DNA from: Corynebacterium mustelae
GTDB taxonomy: Bacteria; Actinomycetota; Actinomycetes; Mycobacteriales; Mycobacteriaceae
DNA: 64,000 nt
Direction: 5' to 3'
Assembly (NCBI RefSeq): GCF_001020985.1
Contig: NZ_CP011542.1
Location: 62,001-126,000 of the forward strand
The notes beneath the pieces are model-generated. The model searched no databases and was not told where the DNA came from. It saw only the letters and a program-made list of their open reading frames with translations. Position numbers and translations under genes: made by a program. Shown here piece after piece: positions 52,310-62,629 of the stretch (positions are counted from its first letter, which is position 1; each line of letters opens with the position of its first letter).

Positions 52310-53254
52310 ATGCCAAATACTTTCGGACGCATAGTGTTCATAGTTGCCATCTGCTTTGGCACGATTGCTGGCGTGGTTCTTGTTGGCTTAAACGCGCTGT
52401 TATCAGTATCCGGCTTATTCGTCGGCCTTTTCTTCGCGGCGATTTATCTGCTTGTGGGAACCTACCTGTTTAAAATTTCCCCAATGTGGCCCAAAGCTGG
52501 CTGGAAATGGTATCTCAGTTGCCTACTGTGGGGTTCTGGGGTTTCGCTTTTAGTCGTTACCATCTTTGGCTCCTCCATCGGCGACCTAACAGAAAAACTC
52601 GGCTGGATTGAAGTATCAGCGTCGTTTGGCGGTGCCTATCCAGAGGAGATCGCAAAGACGCTGGGAACCGCCCTCATATTGCTGCAATTTAACAAACTCA
52701 ACCGCCCATGGCATGGCTTTGTCACCGGTGGCATCATCGGCTTGGGCTTCGAAACCATCGAAAATCTGCTGTATGGTGTCATCGGTGCAACTATCGACTC
52801 AGATAGTGACTTTTCCGGGACGCTGGAAATGTGGCAACTACGCTCCGTGGCGGGGCCAGGACTGCACATCACTATGTCGGCACTCGCCGGGCTTGGTGTC
52901 GGCTATGCGATGTATCTAGCGAATATCTCCTTTGCGCGGCGGTTAGCCTATCTCGCCACCGGATTCCTTGCCGCCTTCACGCTACATTTCTGTTGGAACA
53001 TCCTGTGGGATAGAGGTAACACTTTCCAGATCACGTGGCTAGCTGGTGTGGCATTAGTGCTGTATCCCACCTTTATCTACTGCTGGTACCTATGTAATAA
53101 GCAGGCGAAACTAGAGGGCGAACCGCTTACAACCCCACAGCCAATCACCCGAATGTCGCAACTGCCACGCGGGGTTATAACGATCAACTTGTCAGGCACC
53201 ACTGATTCTGACAATTCACCCGGTGAGGATACCCAGGTTCTAGCGCAAACCTAA
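52310..53254 (+). CDS. PrsW-family intramembrane protease
   Basis: 314-residue polytopic protein with about eight membrane helices. PrsW motifs are YPEEIAKTLGTAL (EExxK, near residue 105), GLGFETIENLLYG (ExxxN) and the later His residues in GLHITMSALAG and LHFCWNI. PrsW of Bacillus cleaves an anti-sigma factor. The neighbouring membrane-anchored protein is a candidate target. The C-terminal 50 residues are hydrophilic. Confidence 0.88.
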   Translation: MPNTFGRIVFIVAICFGTIAGVVLVGLNALLSVSGLFVGLFFAAIYLLVGTYLFKISPMWPKAGWKWYLSCLLWGSGVSLLVVTIFGSSIGDLTEKLGWIEVSASFGGAYPEEIAKTLGTALILLQFNKLNRPWHGFVTGGIIGLGFETIENLLYGVIGATIDSDSDFSGTLEMWQLRSVAGPGLHITMSALAGLGVGYAMYLANISFARRLAYLATGFLAAFTLHFCWNILWDRGNTFQITWLAGVALVLYPTFIYCWYLCNKQAKLEGEPLTTPQPITRMSQLPRGVITINLSGTTDSDNSPGEDTQVLAQT

Positions 53255-53328
53255 ATTCCACCAGATACAGCGTAGCTGATACCATACGCAGCCATGATGA
53301 TTGACTGGATAGAACAGTAAGCCACCGC

Positions 53329-54543
53329 ATGTTTCCTGCATCGTTTTGGTACCTGGTAGTAGGGCAAGCACTGCAATCGCTTGCCCTATCCGCATTGTCG
53401 TTAGGTCTCATTTTCGTAGGCGTGGAAGAATCAAACCCCACCGGAATCGGGTTGGTACTGGCAGCCCGAACGTTACCCACCATGGTTCTTTCGCTGCTGG
53501 GTGGGGTAGCCGCCGACAAATACAACCGAGTGCGACTTGCCAGCATCACCTTAGTGGTAAGTGGATTTCTCCACCTTGTTTTAGCCTTTAGCTTGACCAC
53601 ATACGGATTAGGGTGGCAGGTCTATGCAATTTCTTTAGCTACCGGTCTTATCAGTGCATTTGGCGCCCCCAGTTTGTATGCATTGTTGCCGCAGATAGTA
53701 CCTACAGAACACAATGTGCGTGCCAACGCCATCGCACGCGGTAGCCGCAATGTTATGTCAGTTATCGGCCCGTTGCTCGTTGGAATATTGGTCCCATTAT
53801 TCGGCACGGATTTTCTGTTTTACCTCGTTGCAGCGCTCATTGTTATCGCAGGTATCTGCATTAGTCAGATTCGCGACATCACCACCAATTCCCCAACCAC
53901 CGAAGCGGGGGACAATGACGACGATGTGAATGGCACTGCCGAATCCAAGCACACTGCCGTAACGATATCGAATCTTAGACACAAATATCCGTGGTTTATT
54001 TTTTCTATCGCCAGCTGGTCGATCCTACTCTTTCTGGAGTCCGGGGCGACGGCAGTGACCCTACCGTTCACATTTTTAGAAACCGGAACCAGCTCCCAAT
54101 GGGCTCTGACACTATCTGCCACCTCGCTTGGCTATATCGCGGGTGCTGCGTACCTGTTGCGGTTTCCGCTAAAGCGCAACATTCTATCGTTGTCGTTTCT
54201 GGTCTTTCCGCTGGCGATCTTGCCACTGGTTGCAGTGGCTTCAGATACGTCGTTCTATGTGATTCTTTTTGCGTGTTTCCTGGCGGGTATTGGATTGGAA
54301 CTGTCAGGTTCGTTGTGGGGATCGGTTTTGCAGACCCGAATTAGCCAGTCGGAAATAGGTCGGATTTCCTCGCTGGATTACGCCTTTTCTTTCGGTCTAA
54401 TACCACTGGCATATATCGGATACGGTGCGTTAAGTGCCGCCTATTCTGGTCACACCATTCTGGTTGGTTCCACAATAGTGGTAGTTCTGATAAGCCTTAT
54501 GGCGGCATGGAAAAACCACGAAACCCCAACCAGCAAACCGTAA
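53329..54543 (+). CDS. MFS transporter, drug-exporter type
   Basis: 404-residue major facilitator with twelve predicted helices. The N-terminal half has the motif GGVAADKYNRVRLA (loop 2-3). The central loop (residues 185-215) is acidic and Thr/Asp-rich. The layout resembles the enterobactin/macrolide exporters of the MFS_3/EntS group. Substrate unknown. No ribosome site precedes the ATG; AGAAC at about -20 could be part of a leaderless-type promoter. Followed by a strong terminator. Confidence 0.88.
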   Translation: MFPASFWYLVVGQALQSLALSALSLGLIFVGVEESNPTGIGLVLAARTLPTMVLSLLGGVAADKYNRVRLASITLVVSGFLHLVLAFSLTTYGLGWQVYAISLATGLISAFGAPSLYALLPQIVPTEHNVRANAIARGSRNVMSVIGPLLVGILVPLFGTDFLFYLVAALIVIAGICISQIRDITTNSPTTEAGDNDDDVNGTAESKHTAVTISNLRHKYPWFIFSIASWSILLFLESGATAVTLPFTFLETGTSSQWALTLSATSLGYIAGAAYLLRFPLKRNILSLSFLVFPLAILPLVAVASDTSFYVILFACFLAGIGLELSGSLWGSVLQTRISQSEIGRISSLDYAFSFGLIPLAYIGYGALSAAYSGHTILVGSTIVVVLISLMAAWKNHETPTSKP

Positions 54544-54580
54544 TGAGAAGCGACCTCAGCCATGATTCAGCCGTGGCTAC

Positions 54581-54590
54581 GTCGAAAAGC
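54581..54590. repeat. Intergenic copy of the dispersed word abutting a terminator
   Basis: GTCGAAAAGC, reverse complement of GCTTTTCGAC. Its last base is the first base of the terminator stem that follows; on the minus strand its TTTT supplies the terminator's U-tract. Confidence 0.8.
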
Positions 54591-54643
54591 ACAAACACCG
54601 CCTGGCCACGGCAATCAATCATCGTGACCAGGCGGTGTTTGTG
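54590..54643 (-). terminator. Intrinsic terminator with 16-bp stem
   Basis: CACAAACACCGCCTGG (54590-54605) pairs perfectly with 54628-54643 and the stem continues with CACG/CGTG. On the minus strand it is followed by CTTTT. It ends the arabinosyltransferase operon and probably also the convergent MFS gene. Confidence 0.85.
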
Positions 54644-54647
54644 GTGG

Positions 54648-57600
54648 TTAGTTGTATTCCTTCTTATCGGTATCGATATTTTGGTGACCTGGGTTCCACA
54701 ACCCGGAGCGAGTTACGGACTCATGATCAATGATTGCGATGTCAGGAATATCGCCTACCGAATTCGGGCGGATCTGATAACGCTCAATGGAGCCCCAGTC
54801 GCGCAGCCAGTCATCTTTGGCGTAGGCGGGGATTTCGTAGGAGTAATTCACGGTCTCAGCTGTGCCTAAGACACCGCCACCGTGGTAGTCCTGGAAGCTA
54901 GTGCCAGTGCGCTTACCCTTATAATCCGGAACGATGCGATACGTTGGGATTTCCGCAACACCTGCGTAGTGGTTAAACGGGCGTTGACATGGGAATTGCA
55001 GCGGAACTGACCAGTCAAGCAAACCGGGGGCTTGCGAACCAACCGTATTATTTAACGTATCGAGCTTTGGCACCCGAGGTGGAGTAAATACCAGCCATTG
55101 TTCTTCATCAAGGGAGGAATCGACGGCATGGATACGAACAACGTCTGCTTCTTTAGGTAGGTCGGAAAGCGGAAGCCTAAGGTTTCGCCACTTCCGCATA
55201 GGGCCAATGTCCAGCATTCGGGTTTCCCCGAGCTTTTCGACGCTACCATCGCCGTTCGTCTTGCCGTATTGCAGTACCAACTTCTGGCCTTCTTGTTCCA
55301 CCCCATCTGCGTCGACACCTTCGATGATGCCAGCCGCAGACACGACGATAAGCGGGGAATCGGAAGTTTCTTCCGGAAGCTTATACCACTCGGTAGTGGT
55401 TTGGGCGTAGAACTGACGGCCCTGCGTGTAGGAGCCAACAACTGGGACGACGTCCGGATCAAGATTAAACGGCAATGTCCACGTGGAACCGTTGATTCCT
55501 TTGTCGCTGCGGCGTCCACCATCAACATTGAGTAACTCTGCAGCACTGACCAAATTAGGTAGCTGATTCGTGCCCAATTGCGGCAAACGATTCGGTTGGA
55601 ACCCTCGGGTTTTATCGTTGGTGAGGGAATTACCCAACGAGCCGCTCAAGGGGCTGAGGAAAGAATCATTTGTGTTGGTTTCCACCAAAACGTAATCAGC
55701 CAGGCCACATGCTTTGTTGGCAACACTACGAATATTGCCCAGACCCACCGAATACGCCGGGTACTGGTCAATGAACGCCTTGGCAAAAGACGCGAGGGAG
55801 AACATCACCGCTAATGCACAGAAGAAAGCGATCGGGGCGGCAAAGAGATTGGTAAACCGGCTGGGACGTTTGTCTTTGCGCTTGTAATCGGTAGATGCGT
55901 CGACAAGCTCAGTTGCTAAACCGCTGCGGAACGATTGCACCACACCGATGATCAAAACTACTAAGGATACAACCATTAGCACTGTTGAAGCTTCGATGGC
56001 TTTAAACTGGATTGACTTATCCCACCACGGAATACCGTAACTAGAGACATACCAGAAACCATTGGTGCCAGATAGCGCGAATGCGAAAACAAAGAGCAGG
56101 CCACCCAGCACTAAGGTGCGGGCGTGGCGGGAGCGAGTCGCAATTTCGCTGAGTGCGATTGCCCCCAACGCGCCTAAAGCTGCGGCGATACCTGCCCACA
56201 CACCGAAGTGGTGCGTCCACTTGGTGGGGGTGAAACTCATGAAGAACAGTGTGCCCAGGAAGATCATCATCAATCGCAGCGCTGGGCCCTTAGTTGAGCC
56301 GGGAACCTTGCCGTTTTTCAGCATTGAGGCAAATATGAAGACCACGCTTAAAAATGCCATCAACACAGCGAAGCGACGCGAGAAGGAACCATCGACTGCC
56401 TGCTGGAACAACACCTCGTAACGCACCCACTCTTGGTGCCACTTCAAACTGGGCCCCTTGTCGCCGCGGACATGAATCGACTCCAACACTGTCATGAGAG
56501 TTTGGTCGCCGAAAACCGCAAGGAAAACCGCAGTTCCTGCCGCTGCAAACGGGGCTAGAAGTGCTGTCCATCCAGCAATGAGTGCAGCGCGGGGTGAGGT
56601 ATCTGTCACTCCGAAATACCGCAGCCTGCGGTGCATCACACGAATGAGGCTAGAAAGGCTAACCAGTAATGCAGCCACCGCCATCAAACCGGTGGGACCA
56701 CAAGCCAACGTGAATGCTGCGACAATGGTTCCTATCGCAGCTGGGAATAGTCGATGCTGGTCAATCGCCCGTTCAAATGAAACCCAGGTAACCAGCGTGC
56801 CAAGCGCAATGATAGGCTCAGGCCGCAGGCCGTTGTTATACGGCAGCCAAAACGCCAGTAACATTAAGGCTGCGGTCCAATGCGCCGCCTTGCGGGCATT
56901 GATTCCTGAACCCAGGCGCGGCAGAATCTCGCGAGAGACGATCAGCCAGATCACAATGCCTGAAATCAGCGATGGCAACCGCATCCAGGTAGAAGCAGTA
57001 GACACCGTGGTCATCAGTGCTAAAAAGTCGTAATATGGCGCACCAAACGGCGATTCTGGGACGCCAAACCACCGGTAATAATTTGCCATGTAATCCGACT
57101 CCAGCGACACCCGAGCCATTGTCAGAATGAAACCGTCATCGGAGGTATTAGCACCGAAGAAATACCAGGCCACAAGAATGCCGAATACCACGCCATCAAT
57201 CAGTCGGGGTTTAAAGAAACCAGCGGGCCAGAACTTGTAACCCCCTGCATTATCGAGCCGGTCGAGCCGATATAACGCAAATAACGCAACAAGTAGGAAG
57301 AATGCGGCGCCAAACATGGTGGCGTACTTCCAAATGGTGGGGGAAGACGTGTACCGGGAGTTGATTTCAACATCGACGCTAAGCCCGGCGTCGATAAGCG
57401 ATTTAGCGTCACCCGCTAGCTCCGTATAAATACCAGTAATCTGCGGGCGTTTATCTTCTTCTTCCTCACTGGTGACGTACAATGCTTCGCCATCAGCGTC
57501 AATCGCGCCGGGGATCTCCACCGTGGTTGCCTTAAGATCCGAGGTGACTGTGAGCACTGCATCAGGAGACAACGCGGCGACTTCCTCAGCCTCCAGTTGG

Positions 57601-57965
57601 AAGTACACGTTATCGCGCACCAAAACATCAATGGCACCGTCGAAAGACCGGACAAACAAGCCACGTGACGTAGCTTTTTCGCTATCTGGCGGCAACGTGC
57701 CAACTAGTAAGTTTTCGTCTTCCCGCAGCGAATTGATCGCGGAAATTGGAACACTCAAGCTGATTTTTTCCGGTGCGTAAGACTCAAGTGGGGCATTAAC
57801 AGAGTTCAAAGAATCATTCTGCGGCCAATGCAAGGAAGATTGCACCTGGCTGACCGGCATAAAGGGAGTAAGGATAAAGAGCAAGAACCCCATGATGCCG
57901 CTAACAATGGCAAGGTTACGCAACCCGGTGTGACCATTCTTTGAAGTGGTTGTGGTAAGGGTCAT
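54648..57965 (-). CDS. emb: Arabinosyltransferase Emb (GT-C family)
   Basis: 1105-residue polytopic transferase that extends the arabinan of arabinogalactan using decaprenyl-phosphoarabinose outside the membrane. A first membrane helix is followed by an extracytoplasmic domain. GT-C catalytic acidic residues lie in the first large loop (ANTSDDGFILTMARVSLESDYMANYYRWFG region, split by residues DD). About thirteen helices and a C-terminal carbohydrate-binding-like domain follow. Corynebacteria usually have a single Emb, the ethambutol target. Start at 57965 by ATGA overlap with aftA; an extension to 58010 is rejected. Confidence 0.95.
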   Translation of the reverse strand: MTLTTTTSKNGHTGLRNLAIVSGIMGFLLFILTPFMPVSQVQSSLHWPQNDSLNSVNAPLESYAPEKISLSVPISAINSLREDENLLVGTLPPDSEKATSRGLFVRSFDGAIDVLVRDNVYFQLEAEEVAALSPDAVLTVTSDLKATTVEIPGAIDADGEALYVTSEEEEDKRPQITGIYTELAGDAKSLIDAGLSVDVEINSRYTSSPTIWKYATMFGAAFFLLVALFALYRLDRLDNAGGYKFWPAGFFKPRLIDGVVFGILVAWYFFGANTSDDGFILTMARVSLESDYMANYYRWFGVPESPFGAPYYDFLALMTTVSTASTWMRLPSLISGIVIWLIVSREILPRLGSGINARKAAHWTAALMLLAFWLPYNNGLRPEPIIALGTLVTWVSFERAIDQHRLFPAAIGTIVAAFTLACGPTGLMAVAALLVSLSSLIRVMHRRLRYFGVTDTSPRAALIAGWTALLAPFAAAGTAVFLAVFGDQTLMTVLESIHVRGDKGPSLKWHQEWVRYEVLFQQAVDGSFSRRFAVLMAFLSVVFIFASMLKNGKVPGSTKGPALRLMMIFLGTLFFMSFTPTKWTHHFGVWAGIAAALGALGAIALSEIATRSRHARTLVLGGLLFVFAFALSGTNGFWYVSSYGIPWWDKSIQFKAIEASTVLMVVSLVVLIIGVVQSFRSGLATELVDASTDYKRKDKRPSRFTNLFAAPIAFFCALAVMFSLASFAKAFIDQYPAYSVGLGNIRSVANKACGLADYVLVETNTNDSFLSPLSGSLGNSLTNDKTRGFQPNRLPQLGTNQLPNLVSAAELLNVDGGRRSDKGINGSTWTLPFNLDPDVVPVVGSYTQGRQFYAQTTTEWYKLPEETSDSPLIVVSAAGIIEGVDADGVEQEGQKLVLQYGKTNGDGSVEKLGETRMLDIGPMRKWRNLRLPLSDLPKEADVVRIHAVDSSLDEEQWLVFTPPRVPKLDTLNNTVGSQAPGLLDWSVPLQFPCQRPFNHYAGVAEIPTYRIVPDYKGKRTGTSFQDYHGGGVLGTAETVNYSYEIPAYAKDDWLRDWGSIERYQIRPNSVGDIPDIAIIDHESVTRSGLWNPGHQNIDTDKKEYN

Positions 57966-59977
57966 GACCGGGTCACCACCACAAACGGGCCAATCTGTGT
58001 GGCATCCCACATGGTGCCAGTACCTAGGAATACTTCCGGATTAAACCGGACGCCATGGAACCGAACATTGGGATTATTAGGATAAATATCCTCCGCCAGG
58101 TCAAACACCCAGCCAGTGTTGTCATTACTACTGTTCATATCTTCGATTGTTGATTCAAGATCGGCGCGGAACACGAAAACTTCTGGTGCCTTCCACTCCG
58201 CCTCGTCGAGCTTTTCGACGAAGGTCTGCGGGGTTTTAAACTTATTCCAGCTACCCAACGCCCAGCTGGTGATCTCCTCATTTCGGCGATCAAACTCACC
58301 CAGAGGATTAGCATAATGGCTGGTGAAGGCCTGAAAACCTCGGAACGGGTGGTAAGACATGAAGTTACGTTCATCCGTCAAAATCACGGTATCGCGTGGA
58401 AGCTTGCCCGTCTTTTCAGTGATATGGCCAGCAACCTCGGCGTAATACTGGGCGGAGTCAGGCGGATACCGATCCGCCCGTTCCCCATAACCATCAGTAT
58501 CGGTGTACGCAAGATCAATAGCGTCGGCGTTTTCATTCGGAATATTCTGCGCATACGCTAAACCAGCTGCCATAAGAACCGCAACAAAGACGACGGTGAT
58601 GGTTCGGGAGGTCTTAACATCAAAGGCTTCCGGGAACAACCGATGAATGCTGTAAATACGTAGCTCTGCGAAACCTAAAACGCCAGCGGTTGCTAATTGC
58701 AAAGCCACCACTACATCCAACCGGAAGCCCAGCAACGTAGTACCGGTAACGGTGAACGCCATAGATAATGCGATCCAACCGTAAAACACAATGAGTCCGA
58801 TGCCTAGCATGCGCACGTCGTAATTGCTGGCTCGCATGATCATGTAGACCAACCCCACCAAACATAAAACTCCGATCAACGTGGGAGCCAGCATGGGCAG
58901 CGGAACCTGGGTACCCGATAGTGGTAGATAATGAGCCGCGGTAGCGCCGGAGGCAGGATGCCCATTTACAATCGCAAAAATGTACGGACCCCACCAAATA
59001 GCGGCGATGGCCATCGATGCCACACCGATGATTATTAACCGGATGATTGGCACGACTGATTTCATCAAAACCGCTGCATACAAAGCAGCAATCACGATGG
59101 TGCTCAGTGCTACTACTGCCGTGTATAGGGTATAGGCGGAGGCCGACATGCCCAGATAGATGATTAATCCGACCATAGCTAGATTGCGGCCAACCAATGC
59201 GCGTCGCGCCAGAATGCATGCGGCGGGAACACCTAAGGCGATGATCGCCGCATAGGGTTCTTCTGCGCTCATGACCAATGTGATGGCGGTACTTACTAAA
59301 GCGATACCGGTTGCTACCGGAAGACTACCGACAAGTCGTTGCCATACTGGAACCAGTACACAAGCGGCTGCCGCGATTGACATCAATGACCACGGTTGGA
59401 ATACCTCCCAGCCCGGTATGCCCAAAATATTGGCTACGCGACCACCAAACCAAAACCACATGCCTGGGTAAAAGGTGGGCAGGTCGATGTAGTTCATGTC
59501 TGACAGCGCCCAGGAATCGGCCAATCTGGTCATGAATTGGGTGCGGAATCCTTGGTCAACTGTAATGCCGTCCAAATAGAGGCGAGTTGCGGACAACGGA
59601 ATGGCGGTGGTTGTGACAACCAGTCCCGCTGGTGCAAGGTAACACAGCGTATAGCTAAGCGCGGTACGCCAAAACGGACGCTGTGTTTTCTTCTTTTCGT
59701 CCATCACCCACAACACAACCAAGGTGGCTACCGCCACCAATAAGAGGATGGTGCTAAAAGTTGCCAATGCACGGCTGACCAAAGACGGGCCGAATGCTGG
59801 CAAATTAGTGGTTTTAAGGACGAACCAGCAAGCCAAGGTGAAAACCAGGCCGCCTAAAGCCGCTGCCACAATTCCCACCAATGTGTGTTTCACACTGGGC
59901 AAATCGGGGTGGTAGTCATCACGGCACGTGATAGCTCCTGGTTGTTTGTGACTTGATTCCTGAACAGTCATACCCAT
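57962..59977 (-). CDS. aftA: Galactan 5-O-arabinofuranosyltransferase AftA
   Basis: 671-residue membrane enzyme adding the first arabinofuranose residues to galactan. About eleven helices are followed by a C-terminal extracytoplasmic domain. Conserved segments are LDGITVDQGFRTQFMTRLADS with the acidic GT-C motif, and MNYIDLPTFYPGMWFWFGGR, the counterpart of the mycobacterial YPP-W-GGR stretch. Its stop overlaps the emb start, so the two are translationally coupled. An alternative start is the third codon (Met3). Confidence 0.93.
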   Translation of the reverse strand: MGMTVQESSHKQPGAITCRDDYHPDLPSVKHTLVGIVAAALGGLVFTLACWFVLKTTNLPAFGPSLVSRALATFSTILLLVAVATLVVLWVMDEKKKTQRPFWRTALSYTLCYLAPAGLVVTTTAIPLSATRLYLDGITVDQGFRTQFMTRLADSWALSDMNYIDLPTFYPGMWFWFGGRVANILGIPGWEVFQPWSLMSIAAAACVLVPVWQRLVGSLPVATGIALVSTAITLVMSAEEPYAAIIALGVPAACILARRALVGRNLAMVGLIIYLGMSASAYTLYTAVVALSTIVIAALYAAVLMKSVVPIIRLIIIGVASMAIAAIWWGPYIFAIVNGHPASGATAAHYLPLSGTQVPLPMLAPTLIGVLCLVGLVYMIMRASNYDVRMLGIGLIVFYGWIALSMAFTVTGTTLLGFRLDVVVALQLATAGVLGFAELRIYSIHRLFPEAFDVKTSRTITVVFVAVLMAAGLAYAQNIPNENADAIDLAYTDTDGYGERADRYPPDSAQYYAEVAGHITEKTGKLPRDTVILTDERNFMSYHPFRGFQAFTSHYANPLGEFDRRNEEITSWALGSWNKFKTPQTFVEKLDEAEWKAPEVFVFRADLESTIEDMNSSNDNTGWVFDLAEDIYPNNPNVRFHGVRFNPEVFLGTGTMWDATQIGPFVVVTRS

Positions 59978-60003
59978 AAGTCTCCCATATCACACAGGCC
60001 AAA

Positions 60004-60030
60004 GCCCCCTTGGACAATGCCAAAGGGGGC
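60004..60030. terminator. Weak GC-rich hairpin between aftA and dprE2
   Basis: GCCCCCTT/AAGGGGGC with an extended GG/CC closing, no good T-run on either side. It may be a partial terminator or an RNA-processing point between dprE2 and aftA. Confidence 0.4.
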
Positions 60031-60043
60031 GAAGAAACCGAAA

Positions 60044-60805
60044 CTAGAACGGAAGTTTCCGGAAAATTGCCTGTGGAATGAACTTGAATGCCAACGAAAC
60101 GTACTGGAAAAGGGGGTGCACGAAGATGGCGTCTTTCTTATTCAATACGGCGGCGACTACGGCCTTGGCCACGTCGTCACGCTCGACCGTCAGCGGAGCC
60201 TCGCCCGCGTTGGCAGACATCTTGGTGCGAACCTGGCCTGGGCGAACCACGAGGACATTGACGCCATGTTCGCGCAGTGCTTCACCTAAGTTTATGTAGA
60301 AACCATCCATGCCAGCTTTTGCGGCACCATAGACGAAATTAGATCGGCGAACCCGTTGACCAGCAACAGAGCTAAGCGCAACGATGCTGCCATGCCCCTG
60401 AGCCTTGAATTTTTCGCCCAGCAGCACACCAACGGACACTGGTGCCGTGAAGTTTGTCTCAGCCGAGTTAACGGCAAGCTTTTGGTCTTGCCACAACGCT
60501 TCTTGATCCCCAAGTGTGCCGAAAGCCACGATGGCGACATCCACATCACCATTGGCAAATGCTAAGTCGATAGTATCCGGGTGGGATGCGAAGTCAACCG
60601 CGTCGAAATCGATAACCTCTACATCCGAAGCGCCAGCCCCTTTCATCTCAGCAACAGCGCCTTCAATCCGCGGCGAATCAGGCCGGGCTGCCAAGATAAC
60701 TTTCGCAGGTCCATTCTTGAGAAATTCGGTGACGATGGACAACCCGATTTCGGAAGTGCCACCAAGGAGCAGGATATTTTGGGCTTGGCCCACAGCGTTT
60801 AACAT
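60044..60805 (-). CDS. dprE2: Decaprenylphospho-beta-D-erythro-pentofuranosid-2-ulose reductase
   Basis: 253-residue SDR that, with DprE1, epimerises decaprenylphosphoryl ribose to arabinose. [13 protein letters not shown] binds [29 protein letters not shown] carries the Ser, Tyr and Lys of the catalytic set, and RPGQVRTKM follows. The C-terminus is hydrophobic and basic ([19 protein letters not shown]), suited to membrane association with the polyprenyl substrate. It lies 18 bases after dprE1. Confidence 0.95.
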   Translation of the reverse strand: MLNAVGQAQNILLLGGTSEIGLSIVTEFLKNGPAKVILAARPDSPRIEGAVAEMKGAGASDVEVIDFDAVDFASHPDTIDLAFANGDVDVAIVAFGTLGDQEALWQDQKLAVNSAETNFTAPVSVGVLLGEKFKAQGHGSIVALSSVAGQRVRRSNFVYGAAKAGMDGFYINLGEALREHGVNVLVVRPGQVRTKMSANAGEAPLTVERDDVAKAVVAAVLNKKDAIFVHPLFQYVSLAFKFIPQAIFRKLPF

Positions 60806-60823
60806 TAGGAGAAAACCTTTCTA

Positions 60824-62251
60824 TTAATGCAGCTCAAGGCGGCGGGACATATCGGAGGCGAAAACACCAGTTGGGTCGATGTTGTTACGAACCTTGAGCC
60901 AGTCAGCCATGCCCGGATACATCTTATGGAAATTCTCGGCAGAAGTACGGGATTCTTTAGCTAAGTACAACCGGCCACCGAATTCCATAACTCGACGGTC
61001 AAGATCATCAAGAAAATGCCCGAGACCGCGCTTGATGGGGAAGTCCACGCACACATTCCAACCAGGCATTGGGTAGCTTAGTGGTGCCCGGTTACCGGGT
61101 CCGAAAAGCTTAAACACGTTAAGCGCGGAATAATGTCCAGAGCGTTGAATGTCCCGAATGATGTCTTTGAATGGTTCCACCGCATCCATAGGAACCACGA
61201 ACTGGTACTGCAAAAAGCCCTTGGAACCATAGCCACGGTTCCACTCACCGATCAGATCCAGCGGCTGGTAGAACTGGGTTAGGTTTTGCACCTGGTTACG
61301 GTAGGTACCGGATTTCAGCCACCACAATTCACCGATAGCCATCATGGAGAGTTTATTCATGGTAAACGATGGGAAAATATCCGGCACGGTGACCAGTTGA
61401 GGCGCATTGAACTTCAGCGGGTCTTTAGCCAGCTTCGGATTTAATTCCTCCAACTGCGCTAAGGTGGCCAGCGAACCGCGAGAGATTGCAGAACGGCCAA
61501 GCTTTGGCTCTGGTGAAATCGCATCGAACCATGCGGAGGAATAGGTGTAATTGTGTTCTGAACCATCAGAGTGGAATTCGATAGTTTCGTCTAGGTTGGC
61601 AGTCAGATCGCCGTCCGCGATGAAGTAAGCGGTTTCGGTCTTGGTCATCTTGATTTGGGCTCGCAAGATAATACCGGTCAAACCCATGCCGCCGACGGTT
61701 GCCCAGAACAATTCGCCGGTGGGGTCATCGTCGGAACCTTCCGGCTCAAGGTGCAGCACGCGGCCGTCGGCAACCAGCAATTCCATGGACACGACATGAT
61801 CGCCGAAAGAGCCCGCTGAGTGGTGATTCTTGCCATGAATATCTGGCCCGATGGCACCACCGATGGTTACTTGTCGAGTGCCGGGCAGCACCGGAACCCA
61901 CAATCCATAGGGCAGAGCTGCTTTCATCAGTTGATCTAGGGTGACGCCGCCGTCAACATCCACGATGGCCGTTTCCGGGTCGATGGAGTGGATGTTGTTG
62001 AGCTGCTGCATGTCAATGACAAGACCGCCTGCATTTTGGGTGGGGTCGCCGTATGAGCGTCCCATGCCACGTGCGATGACGCCGCGTTTGAGGTAGTCCG
62101 GTTTATCAGCGTTGTCCTCGGCAACAAGCGCGACAGCGCGGATGATTTCCTCCACATCTGGGGTAGTGAGAACCTGCGCGGTGGTGGGGGCGGTCCGGCC
62201 CCAACCAGTTAGTTTCTGGGCGCTGGTTACAAGTGGGGAGTTTTTGGTCAT
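60824..62251 (-). CDS. dprE1: Decaprenylphosphoryl-beta-D-ribose oxidase
   Basis: 475-residue FAD-dependent oxidase of the VAO fold. [13 protein letters not shown] binds FAD, followed by [25 protein letters not shown]. The Cys in [13 protein letters not shown] (residue 401) corresponds to Mtb Cys387, the residue that reacts with benzothiazinone inhibitors. It is the first gene of the block dprE1-dprE2-aftA-emb. The ATG at 62251 ([10 protein letters not shown]) matches the family better than 62272. Confidence 0.95.
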   Translation of the reverse strand: MTKNSPLVTSAQKLTGWGRTAPTTAQVLTTPDVEEIIRAVALVAEDNADKPDYLKRGVIARGMGRSYGDPTQNAGGLVIDMQQLNNIHSIDPETAIVDVDGGVTLDQLMKAALPYGLWVPVLPGTRQVTIGGAIGPDIHGKNHHSAGSFGDHVVSMELLVADGRVLHLEPEGSDDDPTGELFWATVGGMGLTGIILRAQIKMTKTETAYFIADGDLTANLDETIEFHSDGSEHNYTYSSAWFDAISPEPKLGRSAISRGSLATLAQLEELNPKLAKDPLKFNAPQLVTVPDIFPSFTMNKLSMMAIGELWWLKSGTYRNQVQNLTQFYQPLDLIGEWNRGYGSKGFLQYQFVVPMDAVEPFKDIIRDIQRSGHYSALNVFKLFGPGNRAPLSYPMPGWNVCVDFPIKRGLGHFLDDLDRRVMEFGGRLYLAKESRTSAENFHKMYPGMADWLKVRNNIDPTGVFASDMSRRLELH

Positions 62252-62357
62252 GAGGGTTTTATTCACCTTCAAATCTGGAAAATGGTTAGAAACGTATCTC
62301 GCTCAACCCTACCGATATTTGGCGGGAGACTGGGAAAGAAGTGACGTTGCAAAACGA

Positions 62358-62582
62358 TTACAAATCCAGCATTTCGCGTATTTCCGCTGGTAATTCTTCT
62401 TGGCTCGTGATGGTTGGGCCATCATACGTGTTGAGTATCTCATAAACGCGTACCCGGGATGCGGAATCTAATAAGGGAAGTTCTTCTGCTATCAGCCGAG
62501 TCATATGTTGGCTCATGGGTAGATTGGTGTGTTCCGCCGCGATGTGACCGGGGTTTTTCTTCTTTTTAAATAGACCGAACAT
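62358..62582 (-). CDS. Small cytosolic protein, function unknown
   Basis: 74-residue protein with a basic start (MFGLFKKKKNPG) and an amphipathic helical body ending in REMLDL. No ribosome site is obvious. It is upstream of dprE1 on the same strand with a gap of about 105 bases. The composition looks coding, but no family is recognised. Confidence 0.55.
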   Translation of the reverse strand: MFGLFKKKKNPGHIAAEHTNLPMSQHMTRLIAEELPLLDSASRVRVYEILNTYDGPTITSQEELPAEIREMLDL

Positions 62583-62629
62583 GCCTCAAGTCTATTTCAG
62601 TCGCCAGGTGGGAGTCGATAACGGGATGT

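Noticed and set aside
56494..57033. 179-codon plus-strand open frame inside emb
   Set aside because: Antisense to conserved Emb membrane helices; composition mirrors those codons.
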